Shown here piece after piece: positions 53,235 through 61,192 of a stretch of DNA of 64,000 nt. The notes beneath the pieces are model-generated. The model was not told where the DNA came from. It did no database searches and saw nothing but the letters and a program-made list of their open reading frames with translations. Each line of letters opens with the position of its first letter. The first letter of the stretch is position 1. Both the position numbers and the translations under genes were made by a program. Source of the stretch: Streptomyces albireticuli (GTDB taxonomy: Bacteria > Actinomycetota > Actinomycetes > Streptomycetales > Streptomycetaceae); contig NZ_JAJQQS010000003.1 in NCBI RefSeq assembly GCF_021228125.1, positions 833,969 to 897,968 of the forward strand, given 5' to 3'.

Positions 53235-54259
53235 ACCTCCACTGGTCCGTCGGGCCCGGCCGGCCCGCCACACTCGTGGCCCCCCACCAGCCCGGCGTCG
53301 AGGAGGCCCTCCTCTGGCTGGCCTCCGCGCACGACGCGCTCCGCGCCGGCCTGCGGGAGCACGGCGCCGTATACATCCGCGGCCTTCCCGTGCACAGTGT
53401 GGAGGCGTTCGCGCAGGTCCGCGACGTGCTCCTGCCGCAGCGCACCCCGCACCGGGAGACGGCCACCCCCCGCGGCGACCTCGGTCACGGCGTCCGCACC
53501 ACCACGAACCTGCCGTCCGGCCAGTCGATCCGGACGCACAACGAGGACAGCCACGCCCTCACCTTCCCCGGGCTGCTGCTCTTCGGCTGCCTGAGCGCCC
53601 CCGACCAGGGCGGCGCCACCCCGGTCGCCGACTGCCGGACCGTGCTGCGCTACCTCCCCCCGCACCTGGTCGAGCGGATGCGGACGTACGGCTGGCTGCT
53701 CACGCGCACGTACTCCGACCGCGTCCCGGCGGGCTGGCGCTCCGCGTTCGGCACCGGCTCCCGGGCCGAGGTGGAGCGCCGCTGCGCCGAGAACCTCGTC
53801 TCCTGCGAATGGCGCGCGGACGGCGGCCTCCGCACCCGGGGCCTGCGCCCCGGCGTCGTCCGCCACCCGGAGACCGGCGAGGAGGTGTGGTTCAACCACA
53901 TGGCCTTCTGGAACGAGTGGTCACTGGACGAGAAGGTCCGCGAGATCCTCGTCGACGAGCTCGGCCACGACGGGCTGCCCTTCCACACCGGCTTCGGCGA
54001 CGGCCTGCCCCTCACCAGGGGCGAGCTCTACACCATCAGCGCCGCCTACGAGGCCGCCACCGTCCGCCGCGCGTGGGAGCCGGGCGACCTCATGCTCGTC
54101 GACAACGTCCGCAGCGCGCACGGCCGCGACCCCTACCGCGGCGACCGCCGGATCGTCGTCGCCACGGGAGCCCCCCTGACGTTCGCCGACTGCCGGTCCG
54201 CCGTCCGGCCCGCCGCCGCGCCCCTTCCGGCACGGGCGGGACTGCTGACGTGTCCGTGA
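53231..54259 (+). CDS. TauD/AsnO-like Fe(II)/2-oxoglutarate hydroxylase
   Basis: A 342-residue double-stranded beta-helix oxygenase. The iron triad is H103 and E105 in IRTHNEDSHAL and H297 in DNVRSAHGRDPYRGDRR, with R307 as the likely 2-oxoglutarate anchor. HxE rather than HxD is typical of the AsnO/VioC and SyrP-like amino-acid beta-hydroxylases, so an amino acid, free or carrier- or peptide-bound, is the best-guess substrate. GTG 53231 overlaps the stop of the 37-codon ORF. The gene ends 35 bp before the convergent AfsR-type regulator. Confidence 0.88.
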   Translation: MNLHWSVGPGRPATLVAPHQPGVEEALLWLASAHDALRAGLREHGAVYIRGLPVHSVEAFAQVRDVLLPQRTPHRETATPRGDLGHGVRTTTNLPSGQSIRTHNEDSHALTFPGLLLFGCLSAPDQGGATPVADCRTVLRYLPPHLVERMRTYGWLLTRTYSDRVPAGWRSAFGTGSRAEVERRCAENLVSCEWRADGGLRTRGLRPGVVRHPETGEEVWFNHMAFWNEWSLDEKVREILVDELGHDGLPFHTGFGDGLPLTRGELYTISAAYEAATVRRAWEPGDLMLVDNVRSAHGRDPYRGDRRIVVATGAPLTFADCRSAVRPAAAPLPARAGLLTCP

Positions 54260-54294
54260 GGAGCCGGCACGGGGGACCGGCCCGCGGGGGCGCG

Positions 54295-57200
54295 TCAGAC
54301 CTCCGCCGTTCCCGGCGGCCTGCGCAGCGCCCGGTACAGCTCCTCGGCCCGCTCCAGGTGCGACGCGGCCTCCGCCTCCTCGCCCACCGCCCGCAGGGCC
54401 AGCCCGAGAGCCCGGTGACCGTGCGCCGTCAGCAAGGGTTCCTGGGCCAGCCGGGCACCGGCCACGGCGTCCCGCGCGGTGTCGACGGCCGCCCCGGTGT
54501 CGCCGGTCGCCAGGAGCGCCTCGGAGAGCCGGAACAGGCACTCCGTCTCGTTACGGGCGTGGCCGCTGTGCCGGGCCCGCTCCAGCACCCGGCGGTACAG
54601 CCCGGCGGCCTCCGCGTGCCCGCCGCCGCGCAGGACGCTCTCCGCCTCCGTCATCAGCATCCTGATGAGCCATTTCTCGTCCTCGCGCCGGGTGAAGACG
54701 CCCGACAGCTCCCGGCACTCCGCACCGATCCGGACCAGATCGATCCGCCGCTCCGGGTCCTCGACCTCGACCTGGAGCAGCAGGGTCCGCCGCCGCGCGA
54801 CGAGCTCCCGGTCGCCGCTGACCTCCGCCACGGCCACCGACCGCTCCGCGTACGCGCGGGCCGCCGCGAAGTTCCCGAACTGGAGCTCCAGCTGGGCCAG
54901 CATCGCCAGGGAGAACAGCACCAGCAGGAAGGGGCGGGGGCCGCCGCCCGGCGCCGGGGCGTCCCCGAAGATGTCCAGGACCCTCAGCAGGTGCGCCCGC
55001 GAGCGGTGCAGGGACTCGGGGGAGGAGTGCTTCTGGAGCACCACCCCCGCCGCGTAGTAGGCGGTGCCCGCGATGTCCCCGCCGCAGAGCGCCACGGCGG
55101 CCGGGACCAGGGCGGTCGCCGCCTGCGCGAACGACCCCAGCGGCACGATGTCCTCGAAGCAGGGCACGAGTGTGACGGTGTCCACGGCCAGCGCCACCGC
55201 GTCCGGGTCACCGCTGGCGGCCGCCTGCTCGACGACCGCGACGACCGTGGGCAGCACCCCCCGCACCCACAGCATCGCGTCACGCCCGGTCCCCACGTCC
55301 GCGCCGGCCGACCGCCGGGGGTGGATGTCGGCGGTCAGCGGACCGGCCAGCGGCTGCGAGGCCCGTACCGCCGCCACGACGCTCGCGCAGATGTAGTCGG
55401 CCGCGCGGCGCACCACCGCACGGCGCTCGCTCTCGGAGAGCTCCGCCTTCGCCTTCGCCCGGGCGTACGCGCCGACCAGGTCGTGGAAGTGATAGCGGCC
55501 CGGTGCGCGGGTCTCCAGGAGGACGGCGTCGACCAGCGCCTCCAGCACCGTCTCGGCGTCCCGCTCCGGCAGGTCGAGAACGGCGGCCGCGCCCCTGACG
55601 TCGAACTCCGCGTAGTGCGGGATCGACAGCGCCATGAACGCGCGGGCCTGCCGCGGCGGCAGCTGCGACGTCGACAGCTCGAAGACCGCCTCGACCGTCA
55701 GCTCTCCCACCCGGAGCTCCCCGAGCAGCCGGGCCTGGTCCGACACGCGCTCCAGCAGCGTGGCGACACTCCACGCCGGCCGGGCCGCCAGCCGGGCGCC
55801 CGCCGCGCGCAGCGCCAGCGGCAGGTGCCCGCAGGCCGCGGCCAGCGCCGCCACGGCCTCCGGCTCCTCGTCGAGCCGCCGGGCCCCGGCGACCTTGCCT
55901 ATCAGCTCCACGGCGTCGTCGGTCCCCATGCCCACCAGGGGAACGGTGAGCGTGGCGGGCATGGCCGCCAGGGCCCGCGCCGTGATCAGCGCGGCGCACC
56001 GGGCCGCGCCCGGCAGCAGCGGTTCGACCTGTGTCACGCCCGCGGCGTTGTCGAGCACGACCAGGACGGCGCGCCGCGACAACAGGGTGCGGAACAGCGC
56101 CGTGCGGTCGGCGAGCGACGCCGGGAACCGCTCGTGCGGAACGCCCAGCGCCGCCAGGAAGCCCGCCAGGATCGCGGCCGGGTCGCCCGGAGCCCCGTCG
56201 GGGCCGCGCAGGTTCGCGTACAGCTGCCCGTCCGGGTAGCCGGCGGCGACGGTGTGCGCGGTGCGCAGCGCCAGCGTGGTCTTGCCGACGCCGCCCATGC
56301 CCGTGATGACCGCGACGGCGTGCTCGGCACCACCGTCCAGCGCGCCGACCAGCGCGGAGAGCTGTTCCTGACGGCCGGTGAAGTCGTAGGGCGCGGGCGG
56401 GAGCTGAGCGGGCGCCGGGAGCTCCTGGACGCCCGGTCGCACCGGGGCGGCCGACGGCGGGGAGTCCTCGTCCGCCGGGGAGGGGGCGACGAGGAGCGCC
56501 CGCCCCCCGGGGACCGCGAGGAGCGCCTGGTCCTCCGCCAGGACGGCGGCGTGCAGCTCCCGCAGGGCCGGGCCCGCGTCGACGCCGAGCTCGTCCGCGA
56601 GCACCCTGCGGGCGTCTTCGAAGGCCAGCAGCGCTTCGGCCGCGCGCCCGGAGCGGTAGAGGGCCAGCATCAACGCGCCGTGCAGCCGCTCCCGGTACGG
56701 GTACGCCTCCAGCGCGCGCAGGATGTCCGGTACGAGCTCCGCGCTGCGGCCGCACTCCAGCAGCAGTTCCAGGTGGTGCTCCACGGCGGACGCCCGCTGC
56801 TCGGTGAGCGCGCGGCGGTGGTCCTCGGCGGCCGGCCCGGGCAGCCCGGCGAGAGCGGTCCCCCGCCACATCCCGAGCGCCTCCTCCAGAGCGGCCGCGG
56901 CGGCCGCGGGGTCACCGCTCCGGGCGTGGTGCCGGGCCCGCGCGGTGAGCAGGCCGAACCGCAGCGCGTCGACGGACTCGTCGGGAAGCCGCAGCACGTA
57001 TCCGTCGTCGGTCGTCCCGATGACGGCGGAGGGGCGTTCCCCGGAGGTGCCCTCCGCCGGGTCCACGCGGTCGATGTGGGTCCGCAGCCGGTGCACGTAG
57101 TTGACGACCACGCGCCGGGCGGTGGACGGCGGGTCGTCGTGGTAAAGCCCGTCGATCAGCTCGTCGATGGTCACCAGGTTCCCCGCGCGCAGCGCCAGGG

Positions 57201-57357
57201 CCGCCAGCACGGCCTGCGGCCCCGGTGCGCCGGGGCGGGCGGCCGTCCCCCGGACCGGCACGTACTGCACGGGCCCGAGCAGAAGGATGCGAGTCATCTG
57301 GTGCGGCGCGGGCAATTCTGACGACTCCCCCCGTCCCGACGTATCCCGGTCGATCAT
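54295..57357 (-). CDS. AfsR/SARP family regulator with NB-ARC and TPR-like regions
   Basis: A ~1,020-residue regulator. From M57297, the winged-helix DNA-binding domain covers ~1-105 (LLLGPVQYVPVRG, NLVTIDELIDGLY, GYVLRL), a bacterial transcriptional activation domain ~108-265 and an NB-ARC-type ATPase with P-loop GMGGVGKT (~333-340), LVVLDNAAG and LPLALRAAGARLA; the C-terminus (~720-1000) has TPR-like helical repeats (ELQFGNFAAARAYAERSV). I report ATG 57357, which adds 20 residues and has GGGAG close by; ATG 57297 is the alternative. These proteins activate secondary metabolism genes. The target could be the adjacent module or a distant cluster. Confidence 0.92.
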   Translation of the reverse strand: MIDRDTSGRGESSELPAPHQMTRILLLGPVQYVPVRGTAARPGAPGPQAVLAALALRAGNLVTIDELIDGLYHDDPPSTARRVVVNYVHRLRTHIDRVDPAEGTSGERPSAVIGTTDDGYVLRLPDESVDALRFGLLTARARHHARSGDPAAAAAALEEALGMWRGTALAGLPGPAAEDHRRALTEQRASAVEHHLELLLECGRSAELVPDILRALEAYPYRERLHGALMLALYRSGRAAEALLAFEDARRVLADELGVDAGPALRELHAAVLAEDQALLAVPGGRALLVAPSPADEDSPPSAAPVRPGVQELPAPAQLPPAPYDFTGRQEQLSALVGALDGGAEHAVAVITGMGGVGKTTLALRTAHTVAAGYPDGQLYANLRGPDGAPGDPAAILAGFLAALGVPHERFPASLADRTALFRTLLSRRAVLVVLDNAAGVTQVEPLLPGAARCAALITARALAAMPATLTVPLVGMGTDDAVELIGKVAGARRLDEEPEAVAALAAACGHLPLALRAAGARLAARPAWSVATLLERVSDQARLLGELRVGELTVEAVFELSTSQLPPRQARAFMALSIPHYAEFDVRGAAAVLDLPERDAETVLEALVDAVLLETRAPGRYHFHDLVGAYARAKAKAELSESERRAVVRRAADYICASVVAAVRASQPLAGPLTADIHPRRSAGADVGTGRDAMLWVRGVLPTVVAVVEQAAASGDPDAVALAVDTVTLVPCFEDIVPLGSFAQAATALVPAAVALCGGDIAGTAYYAAGVVLQKHSSPESLHRSRAHLLRVLDIFGDAPAPGGGPRPFLLVLFSLAMLAQLELQFGNFAAARAYAERSVAVAEVSGDRELVARRRTLLLQVEVEDPERRIDLVRIGAECRELSGVFTRREDEKWLIRMLMTEAESVLRGGGHAEAAGLYRRVLERARHSGHARNETECLFRLSEALLATGDTGAAVDTARDAVAGARLAQEPLLTAHGHRALGLALRAVGEEAEAASHLERAEELYRALRRPPGTAEV

Positions 57358-57365
57358 ATGCTCCC

Positions 57366-57407
57366 GCGCACGTACGGTCGGTGTCCCGTCGGCGGCGGTA
57401 CGTGCGC
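57366..57407. promoter_or_regulatory. Inverted repeat upstream of the AfsR-type gene
   Basis: GCGCACGTAC (57366-57375) and GTACGTGCGC (57398-57407) are perfect complements 22 bp apart, beginning 9 bp upstream of the regulator start and 132 bp from the divergent hydrolase gene. Confidence 0.5.
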
Positions 57408-57538
57408 GCGCCGGGCGACGGTCCATGACGCCGGGGACCCCGACGGCCATGGGGGACGACCCCCGGCCGCGGGTCAGGGACGGCTCAGGGGCGGGTGGGG
57501 GTACGCCCCGGATGGCGGCGCGGCCCCGGCGGACAACC

Positions 57539-58756
57539 ATGATCGACATGACGCACTCGTCCACTTTCCTCTCCCGCCGGGCCCTCCTCGGGGCCGCCCT
57601 GGCCGGCTCGTTGCTCATGACGGCGGCCCTGCCCGCGAGCGGCGCCGCGGCCGCCCCGCGCCCCGGCGGCGCCACCTCCACCACCGCCCCGGCGGTTCCG
57701 CCCCTCGACACCCGGGCCCTCCGGGCGGCCCTGTCCGAGCTGGGGGACCCTCAGTTGACGGCGGCACAGATACGGGTCAGCGGCTCGGCCGGCCGCTGGT
57801 ACGGCACCTCGGGCGTCGCGGACACCCGGACCGGCCGGCCCGTCCGCCCCGACGACAGGTTCCGCATCGGCAGCATCACCAAGGTCTTCGTCGCCACCGT
57901 GGTGCTCCAGCTCGCCGCCGAGGGCAAGCTGGACATGGACGCGCCGATCCAGCGCCGCCTGCCCGGTGTGCTGCCCGACGGCTTCCCGCCGATCACGGCC
58001 ACCCAGCTGCTGAACCACACCAGCGGCCTGCCCGCCGAGAGCGGCCCGGACATCCCCGACCTCGACACGCCGGAGGACATCCTCCGGCACCGCCACGACC
58101 GGTGGAAGCCGGAGCAGCTCGCGGCCATGGTGACCCGCGGCCCGATGAAGTTCGCGCCCGGCACCAAGCAGGAGTACCGGGGCATCAACTACGTGCTGGC
58201 CGCGATGCTCATAGAGAAGGTGACCGGCCGCCCGTACGGCGAGGAGATCGGCAAGCGCGTCCTGCGCCCGCTGCGCCTGGACCGCACGTCCCTCCCCGGC
58301 GCGGACCCGAAGATCCGCGGCCCGCACGTGCACGGCTACCTGGCCATGTCGGACGGCCACCTGGAGGACGTCACGGAGTACGACCAGACGGAGGCCTGGG
58401 GCGAAGGAGAGATGATCTCCACGACCGGCGACCTGGACCGCTTCATCACCGCGCTCTTCTCCGGCGAGCTCCTGCCGAAGGCCCAGCTGGACAGGATGTT
58501 CACACTGCCGCCCGCGGAGGTGCGCATGCTCGACGGCGGCCCGGCCCGCTACGGCGCCGGTCTCCAGACGGTCACCGTGAACGGCGTGACGCTGTGGGGC
58601 AAGACCGGCGAGCGGTACGGCTACAACTCGGCGGTGTTCGCCACGCGCGACCAGCAGCGCCGTGTCTCCTACTCCTTCAACCCGACCCACCGGGACGCGA
58701 GCCAGCAGAAGATGACGCTGCGGCTCGCGGAGGCGGTCACGAAGGGGAAGGGCTGA
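57539..58756 (+). CDS. Secreted beta-lactamase-fold serine hydrolase (PBP4*/DD-peptidase-like)
   Basis: A 405-residue protein with an export signal containing twin arginines (LSRRALLGAALAGSLLMTAA). Motif 1 is S112-I-T-K115 in RIGSITKVF; motif 3 is KTG in WGKTGERYGYN. The second motif, usually Y-S/A-N, reads EYRGINYVL: Tyr is kept but Asn is Gly. Otherwise it resembles R61-type DD-peptidases and esterases (LLNHTSGLPAESG, LAAMLIEKVTGRPYG). Loss of that Asn may favour an esterase or non-peptidase role. ATG 57539 or 57548 could be the start. It diverges from the AfsR-type gene. Confidence 0.88.
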   Translation: MIDMTHSSTFLSRRALLGAALAGSLLMTAALPASGAAAAPRPGGATSTTAPAVPPLDTRALRAALSELGDPQLTAAQIRVSGSAGRWYGTSGVADTRTGRPVRPDDRFRIGSITKVFVATVVLQLAAEGKLDMDAPIQRRLPGVLPDGFPPITATQLLNHTSGLPAESGPDIPDLDTPEDILRHRHDRWKPEQLAAMVTRGPMKFAPGTKQEYRGINYVLAAMLIEKVTGRPYGEEIGKRVLRPLRLDRTSLPGADPKIRGPHVHGYLAMSDGHLEDVTEYDQTEAWGEGEMISTTGDLDRFITALFSGELLPKAQLDRMFTLPPAEVRMLDGGPARYGAGLQTVTVNGVTLWGKTGERYGYNSAVFATRDQQRRVSYSFNPTHRDASQQKMTLRLAEAVTKGKG

Positions 58757-58790
58757 GCGGCGCGCCCGGCCCGTGACCCCGTGCTCCCGG

Positions 58791-59678
58791 TCACCCCCGG
58801 TCGTCGAAGCTGGCGAAGTACGAGGCGGCCATGTCCTCCTGACCGTGGCCCTGTTCGGCGGCCCGGCGGAAGCGCTCGGCGCCCGCGGCCGTCACGTCCA
58901 GGCGCACCCCGGCCCGTTCCCCCGCCTCGACGATCAGCCGGGCGTCCTTCTCGGCCGTGGTGGTGGCGAAGCTCGGCGGGGTGAGGCCGCCGTCCAGGAT
59001 CAGCCGTGCCTTGGCCCGCAGATAGCCCATGTCCAGGGGGCCGCCCTCGACGGCGCCCAGGAAGGCGGCCGGGTCCACACCGAGGCCTTCGGCGAGCGCG
59101 AGCGCCTCGGCGGTGCCGTGGGTGACCGTGAGCACCCAGCTGTTGACGACGAGCTTGAGCCGTGTCGCGGCGCCACCGGCCGCCTCGTCGGCCACCCAGA
59201 CCGTACGCCCGCCGATGGCGTCGAACACGGGCGAGAGGGTGCCGCGAACCGCCTCGGGCCCGGCGGCCAGGACGGTGAGCCTCCCCTCCTCGGCCGGCTG
59301 CCTCGTCCCCAGGACGGGCGCGTCGACGAGGACGAGGCCGTGTTCCCGGGCGAAGCCGGCGAGCGCGTCGAACCCGTCGAGGCCCGCGGTGGTCGACTGC
59401 GCCCAGACGGCACCGGCCCGCAGACCGGACGCGGCGTCCCGCATCACCTCCAGGGCGGCGGGCCCGTCGTGAAGCATGGTGAGCACGACCTCCGCGCCGC
59501 GCACGGCGTCGGCGGGCGTCTCCGCGACGCGCACACCGTCGGCGGCGAGCGGCACGGCCTTCTCGCGGCTGCGGTTCCAGGCGCGCACGTCCAGTCCGGC
59601 ACGGGCGAGGTTACGGGCCATGGGGAAGCCCATGATGCCGGTGCCGAGGACGGCCACGGAGGGCGTGTTGTCTGACAT
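58791..59678 (-). CDS. NAD(P)-dependent 3-hydroxyisobutyrate dehydrogenase-family reductase
   Basis: A 295-residue HIBADH/beta-hydroxyacid dehydrogenase: VAVLGTGIMGFPMARNL, WNRSREKA (the Arg after strand 2 suggests NADPH), LTMLHDG, DAPVLGTRQPAEEG, and the catalytic lysine in ATRLKLVVNSWV, plus C-terminal EKDARLI. This family oxidises beta-hydroxy acids or reduces their aldehydes, and imine reductases also belong here. The start codon at 59678 sits exactly at the expected transcription start of the MerR-type promoter upstream, so the mRNA is probably leaderless. Confidence 0.9.
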   Translation of the reverse strand: MSDNTPSVAVLGTGIMGFPMARNLARAGLDVRAWNRSREKAVPLAADGVRVAETPADAVRGAEVVLTMLHDGPAALEVMRDAASGLRAGAVWAQSTTAGLDGFDALAGFAREHGLVLVDAPVLGTRQPAEEGRLTVLAAGPEAVRGTLSPVFDAIGGRTVWVADEAAGGAATRLKLVVNSWVLTVTHGTAEALALAEGLGVDPAAFLGAVEGGPLDMGYLRAKARLILDGGLTPPSFATTTAEKDARLIVEAGERAGVRLDVTAAGAERFRRAAEQGHGQEDMAASYFASFDDRG

Positions 59679-59684
59679 GCCCCG

Positions 59685-59715
59685 ACCATATGAGCTGGAG
59701 CGCGCTCCAGGTCAA
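59685..59715 (-). promoter_or_regulatory. MerR-type promoter with 19-bp spacer and palindromic operator
   Basis: On the minus strand TTGACC (59710-59715), a 19-bp spacer, and TATGGT (59685-59690) form a -35/-10 pair. Nested in the spacer and the -35 edge is CTGGAGCGCGCTCCAG (59695-59710), a perfect 16-bp palindrome. A 19-bp spacer carrying such an operator is the hallmark of MerR-family regulation. Six bases separate the -10 from the ATG (59678), so initiation would be leaderless. Confidence 0.75.
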
Positions 59716-59837
59716 GGGCGTGCCGGAGCGCTTCGGCACGCCCCCGGGGCGCGGACACCCCGGTGGTACGGGCGGCGCGGCCCGTACCCCCGGGGCTTCC
59801 CGCCGCCGTGGCCGCCGTCACCGGTCCGGCTCGGTGC

Positions 59838-60911
59838 TCAGCCCCTCAGCAGGCCGTCGAACAGCACCCAGCCCGACCATCCGCCGCTGACGGAGGTCTG
59901 CCAGCGGTGATACGGGTAGCCGGCGCTGTTGACGCCGAACAGCTCGATGCGGCCGTCGGCGTTGGTCTCGGCAGCCACCTGGCTCAGGCCGCCGTCGAAC
60001 TGCGCCCAGGGACCCCAGGAGCCGCCGATGGAGTTCTGCGAACGGTGGTAGATCCCGCCGGCGCTGTTCGTCCCGAAGATCTCCAGTCGTCCGTCGGCGT
60101 TGCGCGCGGCGGCGATCGAGGACAGGCCGCCGTCGAACTGCTCCCAGCCGGACCAGCCGCCACCGGGGTACGTCTGCCAGCGGTGGTAGATGCTTCCGGC
60201 GCTGTTGACGCCGAACAGCTCGACACGCCCGTCGGCGTTGGTCTCGGCCGCCACCTGCGTCAGCCCGCCGTCGAACTGCGCCCACCCCGACCAGCCGCCG
60301 CCGGGGGAGGTCTGCCAGCGGTGATAGATGTTCCCGGCGCTGTTGGCCCCGAAGATCTCCAGTCGTCCGTCGGCGTTGCGCGCGGCGGCGATCGAGGTCA
60401 GCGCGCCGTCGAACTGTGCCCAGCCGGACCAGCCGCCGCCGGGGGAGGTCTGCCAGCGGTGATAGATGGAGCCGGCGCCGTTGACGCCGAACAGCTCCAC
60501 GCGCCCGTCGGCGTTGGTCTCGGACGCGACGGCGCGCAGCGCGCCGTCGAACTGTGCCCAGCCGGACCAGGCGCCCCCGATGGAGGTCTGCCAGCGGTGG
60601 TAGATCGCGTCACCGCTGTTGGTCCCGAACAGCTCCAGCCGCCCGTCGGCGTTGCGCGCGGCGGCGATCGACGACCCGAACACGGTGGCCGACCTCGGGT
60701 CCGCGGCGGCCGACCCCGGTAAGGCGAGCCCCGGGGCGGCCGCCAGCAGGGCGCCCACCACGGCGGCCGCCAGCGCGCGACCCGCACGGCCGGTACGGCT
60801 CGTACGGCGGGAACCACCCCCACCGTTCGTACGCGGTCCTGTGACTCCCGGCCTCGGTGCGCCGGTCGTCCGGCAGATCCGTCTGAACCTCTCGCGCAGT
60901 CGCTTCCGCAT
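59838..60911 (-). CDS. Secreted PLL/tachylectin-like beta-propeller lectin
   Basis: A 357-residue protein. A long basic N-terminus precedes the hydrophobic signal core (RALAAAVVGALLAAAPGLALPGSAAA, ~45-70, quoted in part), so export is expected. The mature part is six 46-residue repeats, each with NADGRLELFG, a YHRWQTS, and a GWSGWAQFDG block. This is the layout of PLL-type sugar-binding propellers (often seven blades) and tachylectin-like proteins, which bind fucose or other glycans. ATG 60911 has AGGAAGGG upstream. Function in this organism (adhesion, defence, wall) is unknown. Confidence 0.8.
   Translation of the reverse strand: MRKRLRERFRRICRTTGAPRPGVTGPRTNGGGGSRRTSRTGRAGRALAAAVVGALLAAAPGLALPGSAAADPRSATVFGSSIAAARNADGRLELFGTNSGDAIYHRWQTSIGGAWSGWAQFDGALRAVASETNADGRVELFGVNGAGSIYHRWQTSPGGGWSGWAQFDGALTSIAAARNADGRLEIFGANSAGNIYHRWQTSPGGGWSGWAQFDGGLTQVAAETNADGRVELFGVNSAGSIYHRWQTYPGGGWSGWEQFDGGLSSIAAARNADGRLEIFGTNSAGGIYHRSQNSIGGSWGPWAQFDGGLSQVAAETNADGRIELFGVNSAGYPYHRWQTSVSGGWSGWVLFDGLLRG
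59843..60670. repeat. Six 138-bp coding tandem repeats
   Basis: The CCGTCGGCGTTG(G/C) stretch recurs at 59953, 60091 and so on every 138 bp. Repeats alternate between two subtypes (SIAAARNADGRLE and VAAETNADGRVEL), so the larger unit is 276 bp (92 residues). Confidence 0.85.
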
Positions 60912-61192
60912 GCGCACGGCCCTTCCTGTCCGGAATATTGGAATCCACAGGGCCGGGGCGCCGTCGCCGGCGCCCCGGCCTTCGTGCCGTGGTGGCGGGC
61001 GGAACCACGGCTCACCCGGGTGCCGGAGCACCGGCGCGAGCCGCTTCGGAACAGTGCGGGACGCTCACGCCACCGCGACATCGCCCGCACCGTACACGGC
61101 TCCGCCGCACGGCACACCCCGGCTTTCGGCCGTGCCTCGCCCGGCACCCGGCACGGGCGGCGACGGCATCGCGGCCCTCGTGTCCCGCGCCC

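Noticed and set aside
52873..57321. A 1,482-codon open frame on the plus strand
   Set aside because: It runs antisense through the AfsR-type regulator and out of frame through the hydroxylase. Its product is Arg/Pro/Gly-rich without domains, a common artefact of high GC at third codon positions.
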